Assembly (NCBI GenBank): GCA_022839625.1
Contig: JALHJL010000017.1
Location: forward strand, 1 to 9,384
Direction: 5' to 3'
DNA length: 9,384 nt
Source: Phycisphaerales bacterium
Lineage (GTDB): Bacteria; Planctomycetota; Phycisphaerae; UBA1845; Fen-1342
Shown here one piece after another: positions 1 to 6,753 of the stretch. Below the pieces are notes generated by a model that ran no database searches, was not told the origin of the DNA, and saw nothing but the letters and a program-made list of their open reading frames with translations. Each line of letters starts with the position of its first letter. Position 1 is the stretch's first letter. The translations under genes and the position numbers were made by a program.

Positions 1-867
1 TGCTTGGACGAATGCCCCGACGATCCGGACAAGACCGAGGCGGGCGTATGCGGTTGCGGCGTTGCGGACGATGACTCGGATGGCGACGGCACGCCGGATT
101 GCTTGGATGAATGCCCGGATGATCCGGACAAGCTCGAGCCGGGCGTGTGCGGCTGTGGCGTCGCGGACGATGACTCGGACGGCGACGGCACGCCGGATTG
201 CTTGGATGAATGCCCGGATGATCCGGACAAGACCGAGGCGGGCGTATGCGGTTGCGGCGTTGCGGACGATGACTCGGACGGCGACGGCACGCCGGATTGC
301 TTGGATGAATGCCCGGACGATCCGGACAAGACCGAGGCCGGCGCATGCGGCTGCGGCGTCGCGGACGATGACTCGGATGGCGACGGCGTCCCGGACTGCT
401 TGGACGAGTGTCCGGACACGCCGCCGGAGACACCGGTGGGCGGCAATGGTTGTCCGTCCAACGACTGCAACGGCAACCTGGTGGACGACGCGACCGACAT
501 CGCGATTGGCTTCAGCGAAGACTGCAATGGCAACGGCATACCGGACGAGTGCGATATCGACGACGGGTATAGTCAGGATTGCAACGGCAACGGAGTGCCG
601 GACGAGTGCGATATCGCCGCGGGCACGAGCGCGGATCTCAACGAGACGGGCGTGCCGGACGAGTGCGAATCGCTGCTGGGCGACCTGAACTGCGACGGTG
701 TCGTCGGCTTCGGCGACATCAACCCGTTCGTGATGGCGCTGACGAGCCCAGCGGCGTACGCGGCGAACTACCCCGGCTGCCCGTTCGAGAACCGCGATAT
801 CAACGGTGACGATGCCTTCGACTTCGCGGACATCAACCCGTTCATCGCACTGTTGACCGGAAGCTAA
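1..867 (+). CDS. Secreted calcium-binding repeat protein with C-terminal dockerin-like module (5'-partial)
   Basis: The reading frame is open from base 1 and ends at TAA 865-867, so only the C-terminal 288 codons are present; the N-terminus and any signal peptide lie outside the window. Three zones are visible. First come four copies of a 33-residue, Asp-rich, Cys-containing repeat (core DDDSDGDGTPDC), which resembles thrombospondin type 3 calcium-binding repeats. Next are about four 19-residue units of the DCNGNGVPDECD type (463-678). Last is a 62-residue module with two EF-hand-like loops (DLNCDGVVGFGD and DINGDDAFDFAD), as in dockerin type I-like ends of planctomycete exported proteins. 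Position 6 of the second loop is Asp rather than the usual Gly. Each 33-residue unit carries four Cys, suggesting disulfides and an extracytoplasmic location. I infer a Ca2+-stiffened surface or secreted protein; the function of the missing N-terminal part is unknown. Confidence 0.88.
   Translation, partial: CLDECPDDPDKTEAGVCGCGVADDDSDGDGTPDCLDECPDDPDKLEPGVCGCGVADDDSDGDGTPDCLDECPDDPDKTEAGVCGCGVADDDSDGDGTPDCLDECPDDPDKTEAGACGCGVADDDSDGDGVPDCLDECPDTPPETPVGGNGCPSNDCNGNLVDDATDIAIGFSEDCNGNGIPDECDIDDGYSQDCNGNGVPDECDIAAGTSADLNETGVPDECESLLGDLNCDGVVGFGDINPFVMALTSPAAYAANYPGCPFENRDINGDDAFDFADINPFIALLTGS
4..399 (+). repeat. Four tandem 99-bp coding repeats (thrombospondin type 3-like units)
   Basis: Units are 4-102, 103-201, 202-300 and 301-399, each encoding 33 residues that start LDECPDDPDK and end DGTPDC (VPDC in unit 4); a degenerate fifth start follows at 400. 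Units 1 and 3 differ at only about four positions by eye. Units 2 and 4 share synonymous choices in the Cys-Gly-Cys-Gly-Val segment that differ from units 1 and 3. Such near-identity indicates recent expansion or gene conversion. The array reaches the left edge, so the copy number is a minimum. Confidence 0.93.
463..678 (+). repeat. Degenerate 57-bp coding repeats, DCNGNGxPDECD type
   Basis: Units begin at 463, 520, 577 and 634, each 19 residues except the shorter last one. Units 2 and 3 are the best preserved (DCNGNGIPDECDI, DCNGNGVPDECDI). Unit 1 keeps only DCNGN, and unit 4 reads DLNETGVPDECE. The spaced Asp/Asn residues look like calcium ligands. This repeat style is familiar from large planctomycete exported proteins and supports the taxonomic guess. 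Confidence 0.8.
679..864 (+). repeat. Dockerin-like C-terminal module, copy A (inverted relative to 1055-1240)
   Basis: These 62 codons form the end of the first gene and match the end of the convergent gene at 1055-1240. By eye, 41 of 62 residues are identical. At DNA level 679-732 matches the reverse complement of 1187-1240 at 50 of 54 bases. The pair therefore forms an imperfect inverted repeat around the short gap between the two genes. Confidence 0.85.
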
Positions 868-900
868 GGCCCCGCCCTGCTCGACCTGACGGCCGGCCCT

Positions 901-933
901 CGGAGCGCACTACCGTTGGTGGCGAGCGCTCCG
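901..933. terminator. Hairpin between convergent genes, possible bidirectional terminator
   Basis: CGGAGCGC (901-908) pairs perfectly with GCGCTCCG (926-933). Inside it CTACC (910-914) can pair with GGTGG (918-922) around a GTT loop. It lies 33 bases after the first gene's stop and 118 bases beyond the stop of the convergent gene. Neither side has a T-run, so it is not a standard rho-independent terminator; the role is inferred from position. Confidence 0.4.
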
Positions 934-1051
934 GCGGCTCGGCTTGGGGCCCGCGCAGGGGGACCAACCATGCGCCTCCCTCCGTGCCGGCACGGTCCTG
1001 CCAGGCTGTCATTGATAGGCCCATCGGCCCGGAATCACGGCGAACGTTGGC

Positions 1052-1903
1052 TCAGCGGCCGGACAGCAGGGCGACGAACGGGTTGATGTCGGCGAAATCC
1101 ACATTACCGTCACCGCTGATATCGCCGTTGGCGTTCGGGCAATCGGGGAACTGGCTGAAATAGGCGCTCGGGTTGCTGAGCCGCAGCACGAACGGATTGA
1201 TGTCGCCGAAGCCGACGACGCCGTCGCAATCCAGGTCGCCCGGGACGACGGGATCTGGGACGTAGACTTCGCCGCGGACGGTTCCGTACACGTGGACACT
1301 CCCAAGGTCTGGGTAATTGGGGTCCAGCGGTGAGGTCATGTCGATCTGGGTCATCAAGGTGACGATCCGGTTCTGGGAGGTCACGGTACCGCCGAACTGG
1401 TCTGCCGTCTGCGTCCCCTGCTCCGCCAGGTTCCAGGTATCGTCGCAAGGCAGGCCAGCCCCTTGCAAGGCAACACACGGAAGGCCGACCGCGTGGTAGG
1501 TCAGGATGCCCTCGGTGTTCGTGGGGACGTCATAGAATGTGAAGGCGTCGGCCGTAATCGGCACGGGTCCCATCACGGTCCCCGAAGCTCCATAATGAAC
1601 GGCTACGCCGGTGGCATCCGCGGTGAAGCTCCCCAGCCAACCCCAACTGATGTACCAGTGCGGGTTGTTGGTCAAATACAGGTGGAAGTCGTGCAGCCAG
1701 ATTTGCGTCGGTTCGCCAATCGAGTTCAGATCGATCGTCACCGTCCCGGTCACGGACGATGATTCCGTGTCGCACGAACCGGCGATGCAAAGCTGGCAGT
1801 ACAAGACCGATTGACTTGGATCGATCGGCACGACGAAGGGGGTCGCCCCGCTCAGCGCAGCACAGGACACACCGACCACCAAAGCGAGCACCGGACGCAA
1901 CAT
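1052..1903 (-). CDS. Secreted protein of unknown function with C-terminal dockerin-like module
   Basis: This 283-residue protein starts at ATG 1903-1901, behind a good ribosome site, and stops at TGA 1054-1052. The frame stays open far upstream, but the chosen start gives a clear Sec signal peptide: MLRPVLALVVGVSCAALSGA, likely cut after Ala20. Residues 21 to about 220 are rich in Ser, Thr, Gly and aromatic residues with alternating hydrophobicity, suggesting an extracellular beta-sandwich. I recognise no catalytic motif. Several Cys (CQLC, LPC ... LPC) could form disulfides. Residues 222-283 hold two EF-hand-like loops (DLDCDGVVGFGD and DISGDGNVDFAD), closely matching the end of the convergent gene at 1-867. 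The general plan of beta domain plus dockerin-like tail is common in planctomycete exported proteins. I infer that the tail tethers or sorts the protein at the cell surface; its partner is not visible here. Confidence 0.87.
   Translation of the reverse strand: MLRPVLALVVGVSCAALSGATPFVVPIDPSQSVLYCQLCIAGSCDTESSSVTGTVTIDLNSIGEPTQIWLHDFHLYLTNNPHWYISWGWLGSFTADATGVAVHYGASGTVMGPVPITADAFTFYDVPTNTEGILTYHAVGLPCVALQGAGLPCDDTWNLAEQGTQTADQFGGTVTSQNRIVTLMTQIDMTSPLDPNYPDLGSVHVYGTVRGEVYVPDPVVPGDLDCDGVVGFGDINPFVLRLSNPSAYFSQFPDCPNANGDISGDGNVDFADINPFVALLSGR
1055..1240 (-). repeat. Dockerin-like C-terminal module, copy B
   Basis: The last 62 codons of the secreted protein form the partner of copy A at 679-864. 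The first EF-hand-like loop is nearly identical between the copies in DNA as well as protein. The linker between the loops is diverged (LRLSNPSAYFSQFPDCPNAN here against MALTSPAAYAANYPGCPFEN in copy A). This indicates that the loops are under constraint. Confidence 0.85.
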
Positions 1904-1911
1904 GGTGTTTG

Positions 1912-1918
1912 CTCCTTT
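1912..1918 (-). promoter_or_regulatory. Ribosome binding site fixing the start at 1903
   Basis: Read on the minus strand, AAAAGGAG lies 8 bases before ATG 1903-1901. Together with the signal peptide that begins there, it rejects the much longer upstream open frame (up to 2515), which runs antisense into the peptidase gene. Confidence 0.7.
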
Positions 1919-2126
1919 TCCTCTGCGCGCCAGAAGTGACACGCGCTCTTCATGTAGTTTAACGGGGCGGACAACGGGAATCCAGCCTGCGAGCAGCACC
2001 ACGTGAGGCGGCAGCCGCCCAACGAATTGCCGCGCCGCCCCCGTGCCGCTATATCTACGGCCACCAGGGCTCAGCGATCTCGCGGGGTCGGCCCGAGCCC
2101 GCCCCCCGGCCGCATGAGCCTTCCCG

Positions 2127-2134
2127 AAAGGTGG
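2127..2134 (+). promoter_or_regulatory. Ribosome binding site for the peptidase start at 2141
   Basis: AAAGGTGG ends 6 bases before ATG 2141. The frame is open back to 2003, but this site and the lipoprotein signal that begins at 2141 mark the likely start. Confidence 0.5.
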
Positions 2135-2140
2135 CACGCC

Positions 2141-4405
2141 ATGTCCATCCTTTGCCGCAATGTATGGTCCACTGCCAGGCGTCGCGCGACCGGCCTCCTG
2201 GCCGCCGCAGGGGTGCTTTCCGCTGTTCTCGGCTGCGCAGCGCCGGGCTCTTTCCAGGCGACCGCGTATGACATCCATGTCCAGCTCGACCCGGAAGCAC
2301 ACCACCTCCGCGGCCGAACGGTTGTCACGCTCCAGCGTCCGTCGCCGGGCCTTCCTGGCTCCCGCCCCGTCGCCGTCGAGTTCGCGCTCAACCGGGCCCT
2401 GACGATCGCGACCGTGGAGAGCCAGGGGGCGACCGTGCGCGAGCACACGGTGCGCCAGCCCGCCGGCACGGCGCTCGCCGGCGAGCCGGACAACTCCGCC
2501 CTGCTGAACATCCACCGATTGGTGCTCGGCTCACCCACCGCGACGCCCGTGTTGACCTTCGAATACGGGGGCGAGCTGATCCAGGACGTTCAGGCGGGTG
2601 AGAAGCGGGGACAGGTTCACAACCTACTGATGGCGGCGCACCTCGGCCCGGAAGGCATCTACCTCGACTCGGGCGGCGGTTGGTACCCGTCCGTGTACCA
2701 GGACCCCAACCAGCCGCGCGGGGAGCTGGCGGCGTATCGCCTGACCTCGGCCCCGGTCCCCGGGATGAGGCTGGTAGCGGGCGCGGCGTTCGATGAGGTT
2801 GAATCACAGCGTAGCGGCGAGTTGATCTGGGCCGGCAGGTACCCGATGCCGGGCCTGGTCCTGGTCGGCGGGCCGCACGAGGTCAAGCAGCGGAGTGCGG
2901 GAGACGTTCAGCTTGCACTGCACTACTCCGTTCCCGCCGATGCGCAGCCCCAGGCGACCATCGAGAAGCACACGGAGCTGTTCCTGGAGTCCGCCGTCCA
3001 GTACCTCGACCGCTACCAGCCGTTGATCGGCCCGTACCCGTTCGAGCGCTACACCATCGTGGAGAACTTCTTCAGTTCCGGCTTCGCTTTCCCGGAGTTC
3101 ACGCTGCTCAACAAGGTGCTTCTCCAGATGGGGCCGCGGGCGCTGATGCACGGCTACTTGGATCACGAGCTGCTGCACTCATGGTGGGGCAACAGCATCT
3201 ACGTCGATCCCGCAGACGGCGATTGGTGCGAGGCCCTGACGACCTACGCCGCGAACTACTACGGGTACGTGCTGGACGGCGACGAGAAGGGCGCGCGCAA
3301 CCAGCGCCGCAACTGCTGCGTCGCCGTCAGCCGCCTCGCGCCCGAGAACGAGAAGCCTCTGGGCCGGTTCAATCGGTCGGGCGGCCCGGGTCGCGAAATC
3401 GGGTATAGCAAGGGCGCCCTGGTGTTTCACATGCTGGCGAACCGGATCGGCCAGGACCGCTTCTGGTCGGCGCTGCGCCGTCTCACGGAAGAAAACACCG
3501 GCCGGTTCGCCAACTGGCAGACGCTCCAACGGCTGTTCGAGGGCGAAAGCGGTCAGTCGCTGGAGGGCTTCTTCCAGCAGTGGGTGCGCCAGGCCGCCAC
3601 CCCGTGCCTCCGGCTTGAGGCTGCCGTCTGGGAGGACGCCGGGCAGGCGCTGGACGTAACGATCACCCAATCGCCGACCGCGTTCGCCCTGGCCGTTCCG
3701 CTCCGAGTGGTCCGCGAGGACGGCGACATCATCGACGAGGTCATCGAGATGTCCGCCCCGACTGTGACGGTACGCCTCCCGCTGGACCAGCGGCCACACG
3801 CGGTCGTGCTGGACCCGGACTATCACGTCCTGCGCAAGCTACTGCCGAGCGAAATCATCCCCAGCGGAGCGACGACCCGCGCCGGCCGCACCCTGCTCGT
3901 CGTGACGCCGGACGGGCCGCTCTCTGAGTTCTACACTCGCGCGATCGAGGATTTCAGCGGCGAGGCCGGGTCAAAAGAGGTCGTGTTGCGCAGTCACGAG
4001 GCGGTCACTTCGGACGAGCTCCGCCGCCACTCGGTGTTGGTGCTCGGCAACGCGGTCCATGGCCCCGCGGTGCGGGCGCTGCTTGCCGGCGCGGACTTCC
4101 CTGTTCATTTCGCCGGCGAGGCGTTCAAGGTCGGCGACGTCACCTACGAGGATCCGAAGCAGTCCGTGCTGTGTACCGTGCATCACCCGGACGTGCCGGG
4201 CGGCGGCATCACGGTGTACTTCGGAAACAGCGAGGGTGCGCTTGGCCGCTCGGACCTTCTGCTGTTCTACCGGGACAGCCTGGTCATCTTCGAGACCGCC
4301 GGCCGCGAAGTGGAGGGGCGCATGCGATATGACTCGCACGTCATCGGGCGACAGGACTTCGAGCGCTTGCAGACGGTCGCAGTGACCGACGGGCCGCACC
4401 CGTAG
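2141..4405 (+). CDS. M1-family-like (gluzincin) zinc metallopeptidase, predicted lipoprotein
   Basis: This is a 754-residue protein. Residues 1-32 form a lipoprotein signal (basic n-region, LLAAAGVLSAVLGC) with Cys32 as the lipid site. There is no Asp at +2, so outer-membrane sorting is plausible. The N-terminal beta domain is followed by a thermolysin-like catalytic domain. Zinc ligands are His342, His346 (HELLHSWWGN) and Glu364 (GDWCEALTTY); Glu343 is the catalytic base and Tyr422 (GYSKGA) the likely transition-state Tyr. The spacing is HEXXH-X17-E, one shorter than in E. coli PepN. The aminopeptidase GxMEN motif is absent; its place appears taken by residues near 308-320 (ENFFSSGFAFPEF). 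Residues from about 580 to 754 form an extra alpha/beta-looking domain that I do not recognise. The metallopeptidase fold is secure, but exopeptidase specificity is not. It converges on gcvT, so it is transcribed apart from the metabolic genes. Confidence 0.88.
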   Translation: MSILCRNVWSTARRRATGLLAAAGVLSAVLGCAAPGSFQATAYDIHVQLDPEAHHLRGRTVVTLQRPSPGLPGSRPVAVEFALNRALTIATVESQGATVREHTVRQPAGTALAGEPDNSALLNIHRLVLGSPTATPVLTFEYGGELIQDVQAGEKRGQVHNLLMAAHLGPEGIYLDSGGGWYPSVYQDPNQPRGELAAYRLTSAPVPGMRLVAGAAFDEVESQRSGELIWAGRYPMPGLVLVGGPHEVKQRSAGDVQLALHYSVPADAQPQATIEKHTELFLESAVQYLDRYQPLIGPYPFERYTIVENFFSSGFAFPEFTLLNKVLLQMGPRALMHGYLDHELLHSWWGNSIYVDPADGDWCEALTTYAANYYGYVLDGDEKGARNQRRNCCVAVSRLAPENEKPLGRFNRSGGPGREIGYSKGALVFHMLANRIGQDRFWSALRRLTEENTGRFANWQTLQRLFEGESGQSLEGFFQQWVRQAATPCLRLEAAVWEDAGQALDVTITQSPTAFALAVPLRVVREDGDIIDEVIEMSAPTVTVRLPLDQRPHAVVLDPDYHVLRKLLPSEIIPSGATTRAGRTLLVVTPDGPLSEFYTRAIEDFSGEAGSKEVVLRSHEAVTSDELRRHSVLVLGNAVHGPAVRALLAGADFPVHFAGEAFKVGDVTYEDPKQSVLCTVHHPDVPGGGITVYFGNSEGALGRSDLLLFYRDSLVIFETAGREVEGRMRYDSHVIGRQDFERLQTVAVTDGPHP

Positions 4406-4430
4406 GTGCTTGTTGAAAAACGGGACTGCT

Positions 4431-4471
4431 AGCCCCTGAAAGGCGGAGGGGCTCCGGTTGGCGGCCGGAGC
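4431..4471. terminator. Overlapping hairpins between convergent peptidase and gcvT genes
   Basis: AGCCCCT (4431-4437) pairs with AGGGGCT (4447-4453), and GCTCCGG (4451-4457) pairs with CCGGAGC (4465-4471). The two 7-bp stems share bases 4451-4453, so they compete. For gcvT transcripts (minus strand) the first stem is followed, 10 bases on, by five T (4416-4420), which is looser than a textbook intrinsic terminator. For the peptidase no T-run follows. A termination role fits the convergent layout but is not proven. Confidence 0.45.
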
Positions 4472-4547
4472 ACGGCCGCCGCTCACCGGTACTACCGCAG
4501 CACGCACCCGCTCGCGGCATGCGTCCCGATCCCTGCCGCGGCTCGTC

Positions 4548-5636
4548 TCACTTCTTCGCTTTGTAGAACGGCAACGGCACAACCGTCGTGGTGCACTTCG
4601 TGCCGCGGACGTCGATCTCGACCGACTGGCCAGGTGTCGCCAGCTCTGAGTCAAGAAGCCCCATCGCGATGTTCTTTCCGAGCGTCGGACTCTGCGTGCC
4701 GCTGGTGACCGTTCCGACCTGCTGCCCGTCGCGGAGGATGGGCGCACCTTGCCGTGCGATACGCTTGCCTTCGACCTCAAAGCCGGTGATCTTCCGCCGC
4801 GGCCCCTCAGCCTTGACGCGCTTGAGCACGTCGCTGCCGATGAAGTCTTTGGTCAAGTCCACGGCCCATTCCTGGCCGGCGGTGATCGAGTCCCAGTCCT
4901 CCGTCAGCTCGTGGCCGTACAGCGGCATGCCGGCCTCCAGCCGCAACGTGTCGCGGGCACCCAGGCCGGCGGGCTTGATCGGCCGGCCCAGTTCCTCGGC
5001 CCGGCTGATGAGCAGGCGGACGGCCATCAGGGCCAGGTTGGCCGGGAGGATGATCTCGGCGCCGTCCTCCCCCGTGTAGCCGCTGCGGGCCACGAAGTAG
5101 TCCGCCCCCATCACGTTGCCGGTCTTGAACCGGTAGCGCTTGAGGTCGTCCAGCGGGATCGGCAGCAGGCGGCTCATCGTCTCCATCGCCTCCGGTCCCT
5201 GGAGCGCGACCATCGCGGTCTCCAGCGTGCGGTCCGTGATCTCCACGTTGAAGCCGCGGCGCTGCTGCTCCCACCAGCCCAGCAGCTTCTCGCGGTTGGA
5301 CGCGTTGCACACGACCAGGAAGTGGTCCTCGAACTTGGAGACGATCACGTCGTCGAGGATGCCGCCGTCGTCTTTGCACATGTGGCTGTAGCGGCACATA
5401 CCCGGGGCCGCCCCGCCGATGTTGCGGGTATTGAGATGTTCCATGAACCGGGCGGCATCCGGCCCGCGGAACTCGACGCGGCCCATGTGCGAAACGTCGA
5501 ACAGGGCGCAGTGCTGCCGGCAGTAGTTGTGCTCTTCGATGATGCTGGTGTACATGACCGGCATCTCCCAGCCGGCGAAATCGACCAGGCGGGCCTGGCA
5601 CTCACGATGGAACGCGTTGAGCGGTGTCTGAAGCAT
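4548..5636 (-). CDS. gcvT: Aminomethyltransferase, glycine cleavage system T protein
   Basis: The product is 362 residues, a normal length for GcvT. In the glycine cleavage system the T protein moves the aminomethyl carbon from lipoyl-GcvH to tetrahydrofolate, giving 5,10-methylene-THF and ammonia in the cytoplasm. Visible hallmarks are the N-terminal LVDFAGWEMPVMY segment, DVSHMGRVEFRG (47-58), GGILDDVIV with the folate-site Asp at 95 or 96, RSGYTGEDGAE (184-194), GLGARDTLRLEAG (224-236), and the C-terminal barrel (TSGTQSPTLGKNIAMG). The start is ATG 5636-5634; upstream GGGAACCGGAA is only a weak ribosome site. These motifs match true GcvT more than diverged relatives such as DmdA. No gcvH or gcvP follows: the next gene is the convergent peptidase. 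The homocysteine methyltransferase lies upstream on the same strand across 229 bases. No glycine riboswitch is apparent in that gap. Confidence 0.95.
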   Translation of the reverse strand: MLQTPLNAFHRECQARLVDFAGWEMPVMYTSIIEEHNYCRQHCALFDVSHMGRVEFRGPDAARFMEHLNTRNIGGAAPGMCRYSHMCKDDGGILDDVIVSKFEDHFLVVCNASNREKLLGWWEQQRRGFNVEITDRTLETAMVALQGPEAMETMSRLLPIPLDDLKRYRFKTGNVMGADYFVARSGYTGEDGAEIILPANLALMAVRLLISRAEELGRPIKPAGLGARDTLRLEAGMPLYGHELTEDWDSITAGQEWAVDLTKDFIGSDVLKRVKAEGPRRKITGFEVEGKRIARQGAPILRDGQQVGTVTSGTQSPTLGKNIAMGLLDSELATPGQSVEIDVRGTKCTTTVVPLPFYKAKK

Positions 5637-5865
5637 TTCCGGTTCCCGTTTCTACGGGCGGGGCCGCGTGTGATCCGTGACCGGCCGCGACCGCGCGGCA
5701 GGCCTGCGCAAGCCCTCCCGAGACGTAAGGATAACCGACAAGGCGTCCGCCTGGAATGACGGCGACGGCAGGGGTCGCCGTCCGCCGCCAAAGGGCGCAT
5801 CGCGGGACCGACCGGCCAGGTCACGAGCACCTGCCAGCGCGCGCCCGACTATCCAACGTCCCAAC
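5637..5865 (-). other. Spacer between methyltransferase and gcvT, with a 9-bp perfect hairpin
   Basis: No credible gene is present. The main feature is GACGGCGAC (5758-5766) pairing perfectly with GTCGCCGTC (5774-5782) around a 7-base loop. On the minus strand the stem is followed by ATTCCAGG rather than a T-run, so it is not a standard intrinsic terminator. It could be an attenuating or RNA-stabilising stem between the two genes. A gcvT promoter may also lie here (minus-strand TTATCCTTACG near 5725-5735), but no -35 supports it. Confidence 0.4.
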
Positions 5866-6753
5866 TCACGTTACTTTGATGACGGTTCCCGCCACGCGGA
5901 TGTGCGCCGGCGTCGTACCGCAGCACCCGCCGACGACCGCGGCCCCCAGCTCCAACCACCGCCTGGCATACTCCCCGTATTCGGCGGGATTTATGGCCTG
6001 CGAGTAGCTCCACCCCCGAATCGGCGTCGGGTTGTCGATGTGGGCATACGCGGCTACCGGCCGGCCCGTCAGCGAGCGCAGGTGCGGGAGGAGGGCCGTG
6101 AGTCCGCGCGGCGGAATGCAGTTCAAGCCAATCGCCAGCGGATCGCAGGGCTCGACCGACGCCAGTGCGTCCGCCAGCTTCTCGCCGCTGAGCAGGTCCC
6201 CGCTTTCCTGGACCACGAATGAGACCGCCAGTGGCAGGCCGCACTCCAGGGCGGCCTGGGCCGCGGCCTGGGCCTCCCGCGCCGTATTCATGGTCTCGAT
6301 CCAGACGAGGTCCGGCAACGCCGCGGCCAACCAGGCCGCCATCAGCTCGTGCTCGGCACGCAGCTCGCGGTCGGCGGGCACGCGCTCCGGGTGATAGCAG
6401 TCCTCCGCCGGGGCCACGCTGGCGGCCACAAGGACGTTCCGTCCCCCGGCGGCCCGGCGTGCCAGCTCGACGGCCTGGCGGTTCAAGTCCTCGCCCTGTG
6501 CAAAGAGCCCGGCCGCCCGCAGCGTGCGCGGGTTCGTGCGGAACGTGTTCGCGACCAGGATGTCCGCGCCGGCCTCCACGTACTCGCGGTGGATCGCCTC
6601 CACCATCTGCGGCGCCGCGATCAATGCCGCCGCCGACCACAGGGGCAGCGGGTGGCCCAGGCCGCGGCGCTCCAACTCGGTCCCCATCGCACCGTCGAGC
6701 AGCAATCGTCCGGCCTCAAAGCGGCGCTTCAGCTCGGTGCGGGTGGCGGGCAA
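5866..6753 (-). CDS. Homocysteine S-methyltransferase family protein
   Basis: This 295-residue stand-alone zinc methyltransferase belongs to the MmuM/BHMT/MetH N-terminal domain family. It moves a methyl group to homocysteine to make methionine; the donor (S-methylmethionine, SAM, betaine or other) cannot be read from sequence. Motifs are LLLDGAMGTEL (17-27), ADILVANTFRTNPRTL, GLNC with zinc ligand Cys212, and VVGGCCGTTPAHIR with zinc ligands Cys277 and Cys278. All three Cys ligands are present. No in-frame ATG precedes the essential DGAMG motif. I chose TTG 6753-6751 because GGAG lies 6 bases upstream; TTG 6765-6763 is the alternative (299 residues) but has no ribosome site. The cobalamin and folate domains of MetH are absent. 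The gene diverges from dihydroorotase and is followed on the same strand by gcvT. The family is certain; the donor and exact role are not. Confidence 0.9.
   Translation of the reverse strand: MPATRTELKRRFEAGRLLLDGAMGTELERRGLGHPLPLWSAAALIAAPQMVEAIHREYVEAGADILVANTFRTNPRTLRAAGLFAQGEDLNRQAVELARRAAGGRNVLVAASVAPAEDCYHPERVPADRELRAEHELMAAWLAAALPDLVWIETMNTAREAQAAAQAALECGLPLAVSFVVQESGDLLSGEKLADALASVEPCDPLAIGLNCIPPRGLTALLPHLRSLTGRPVAAYAHIDNPTPIRGWSYSQAINPAEYGEYARRWLELGAAVVGGCCGTTPAHIRVAGTVIKVT

Larger units (their letters stand above)
1904..2140. other. Divergent intergenic region
   Basis: These 237 bases separate the divergent secreted-protein and peptidase genes, so both promoters are expected here. 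An AT-richer patch near 1953-1962 (minus strand TTAAACTACATG) could contain a -10 box for the minus-strand gene, but no -35 stands at proper spacing. I see no convincing promoter for the plus-strand gene, no operator and no conserved RNA fold. Confidence 0.4.

Noticed and set aside
1904..2515. Upstream extension of the secreted-protein frame on the minus strand (up to 487 residues)
   Set aside because: The extension is antisense to the peptidase gene and would bury a clear signal peptide and ribosome site at 1903-1918.
4548..5636. DMSP demethylase (DmdA) or dimethylglycine-type relative instead of GcvT
   Set aside because: The GLGARDTLRLEAG, RSGYTGEDG and GGILDDVIV motifs and the 362-residue length match true GcvT.
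4749..5759. A 336-codon plus-strand open frame over gcvT
   Set aside because: It mirrors a gene with complete GcvT motifs and shows only Arg/Val/Ala/Leu-rich sequence expected from antisense GC-rich codons.
5637..5865. Glycine riboswitch upstream of gcvT
   Set aside because: I looked on the minus strand for the conserved purine-rich core and tandem aptamer layout and did not see it. A covariance-model search would settle it.
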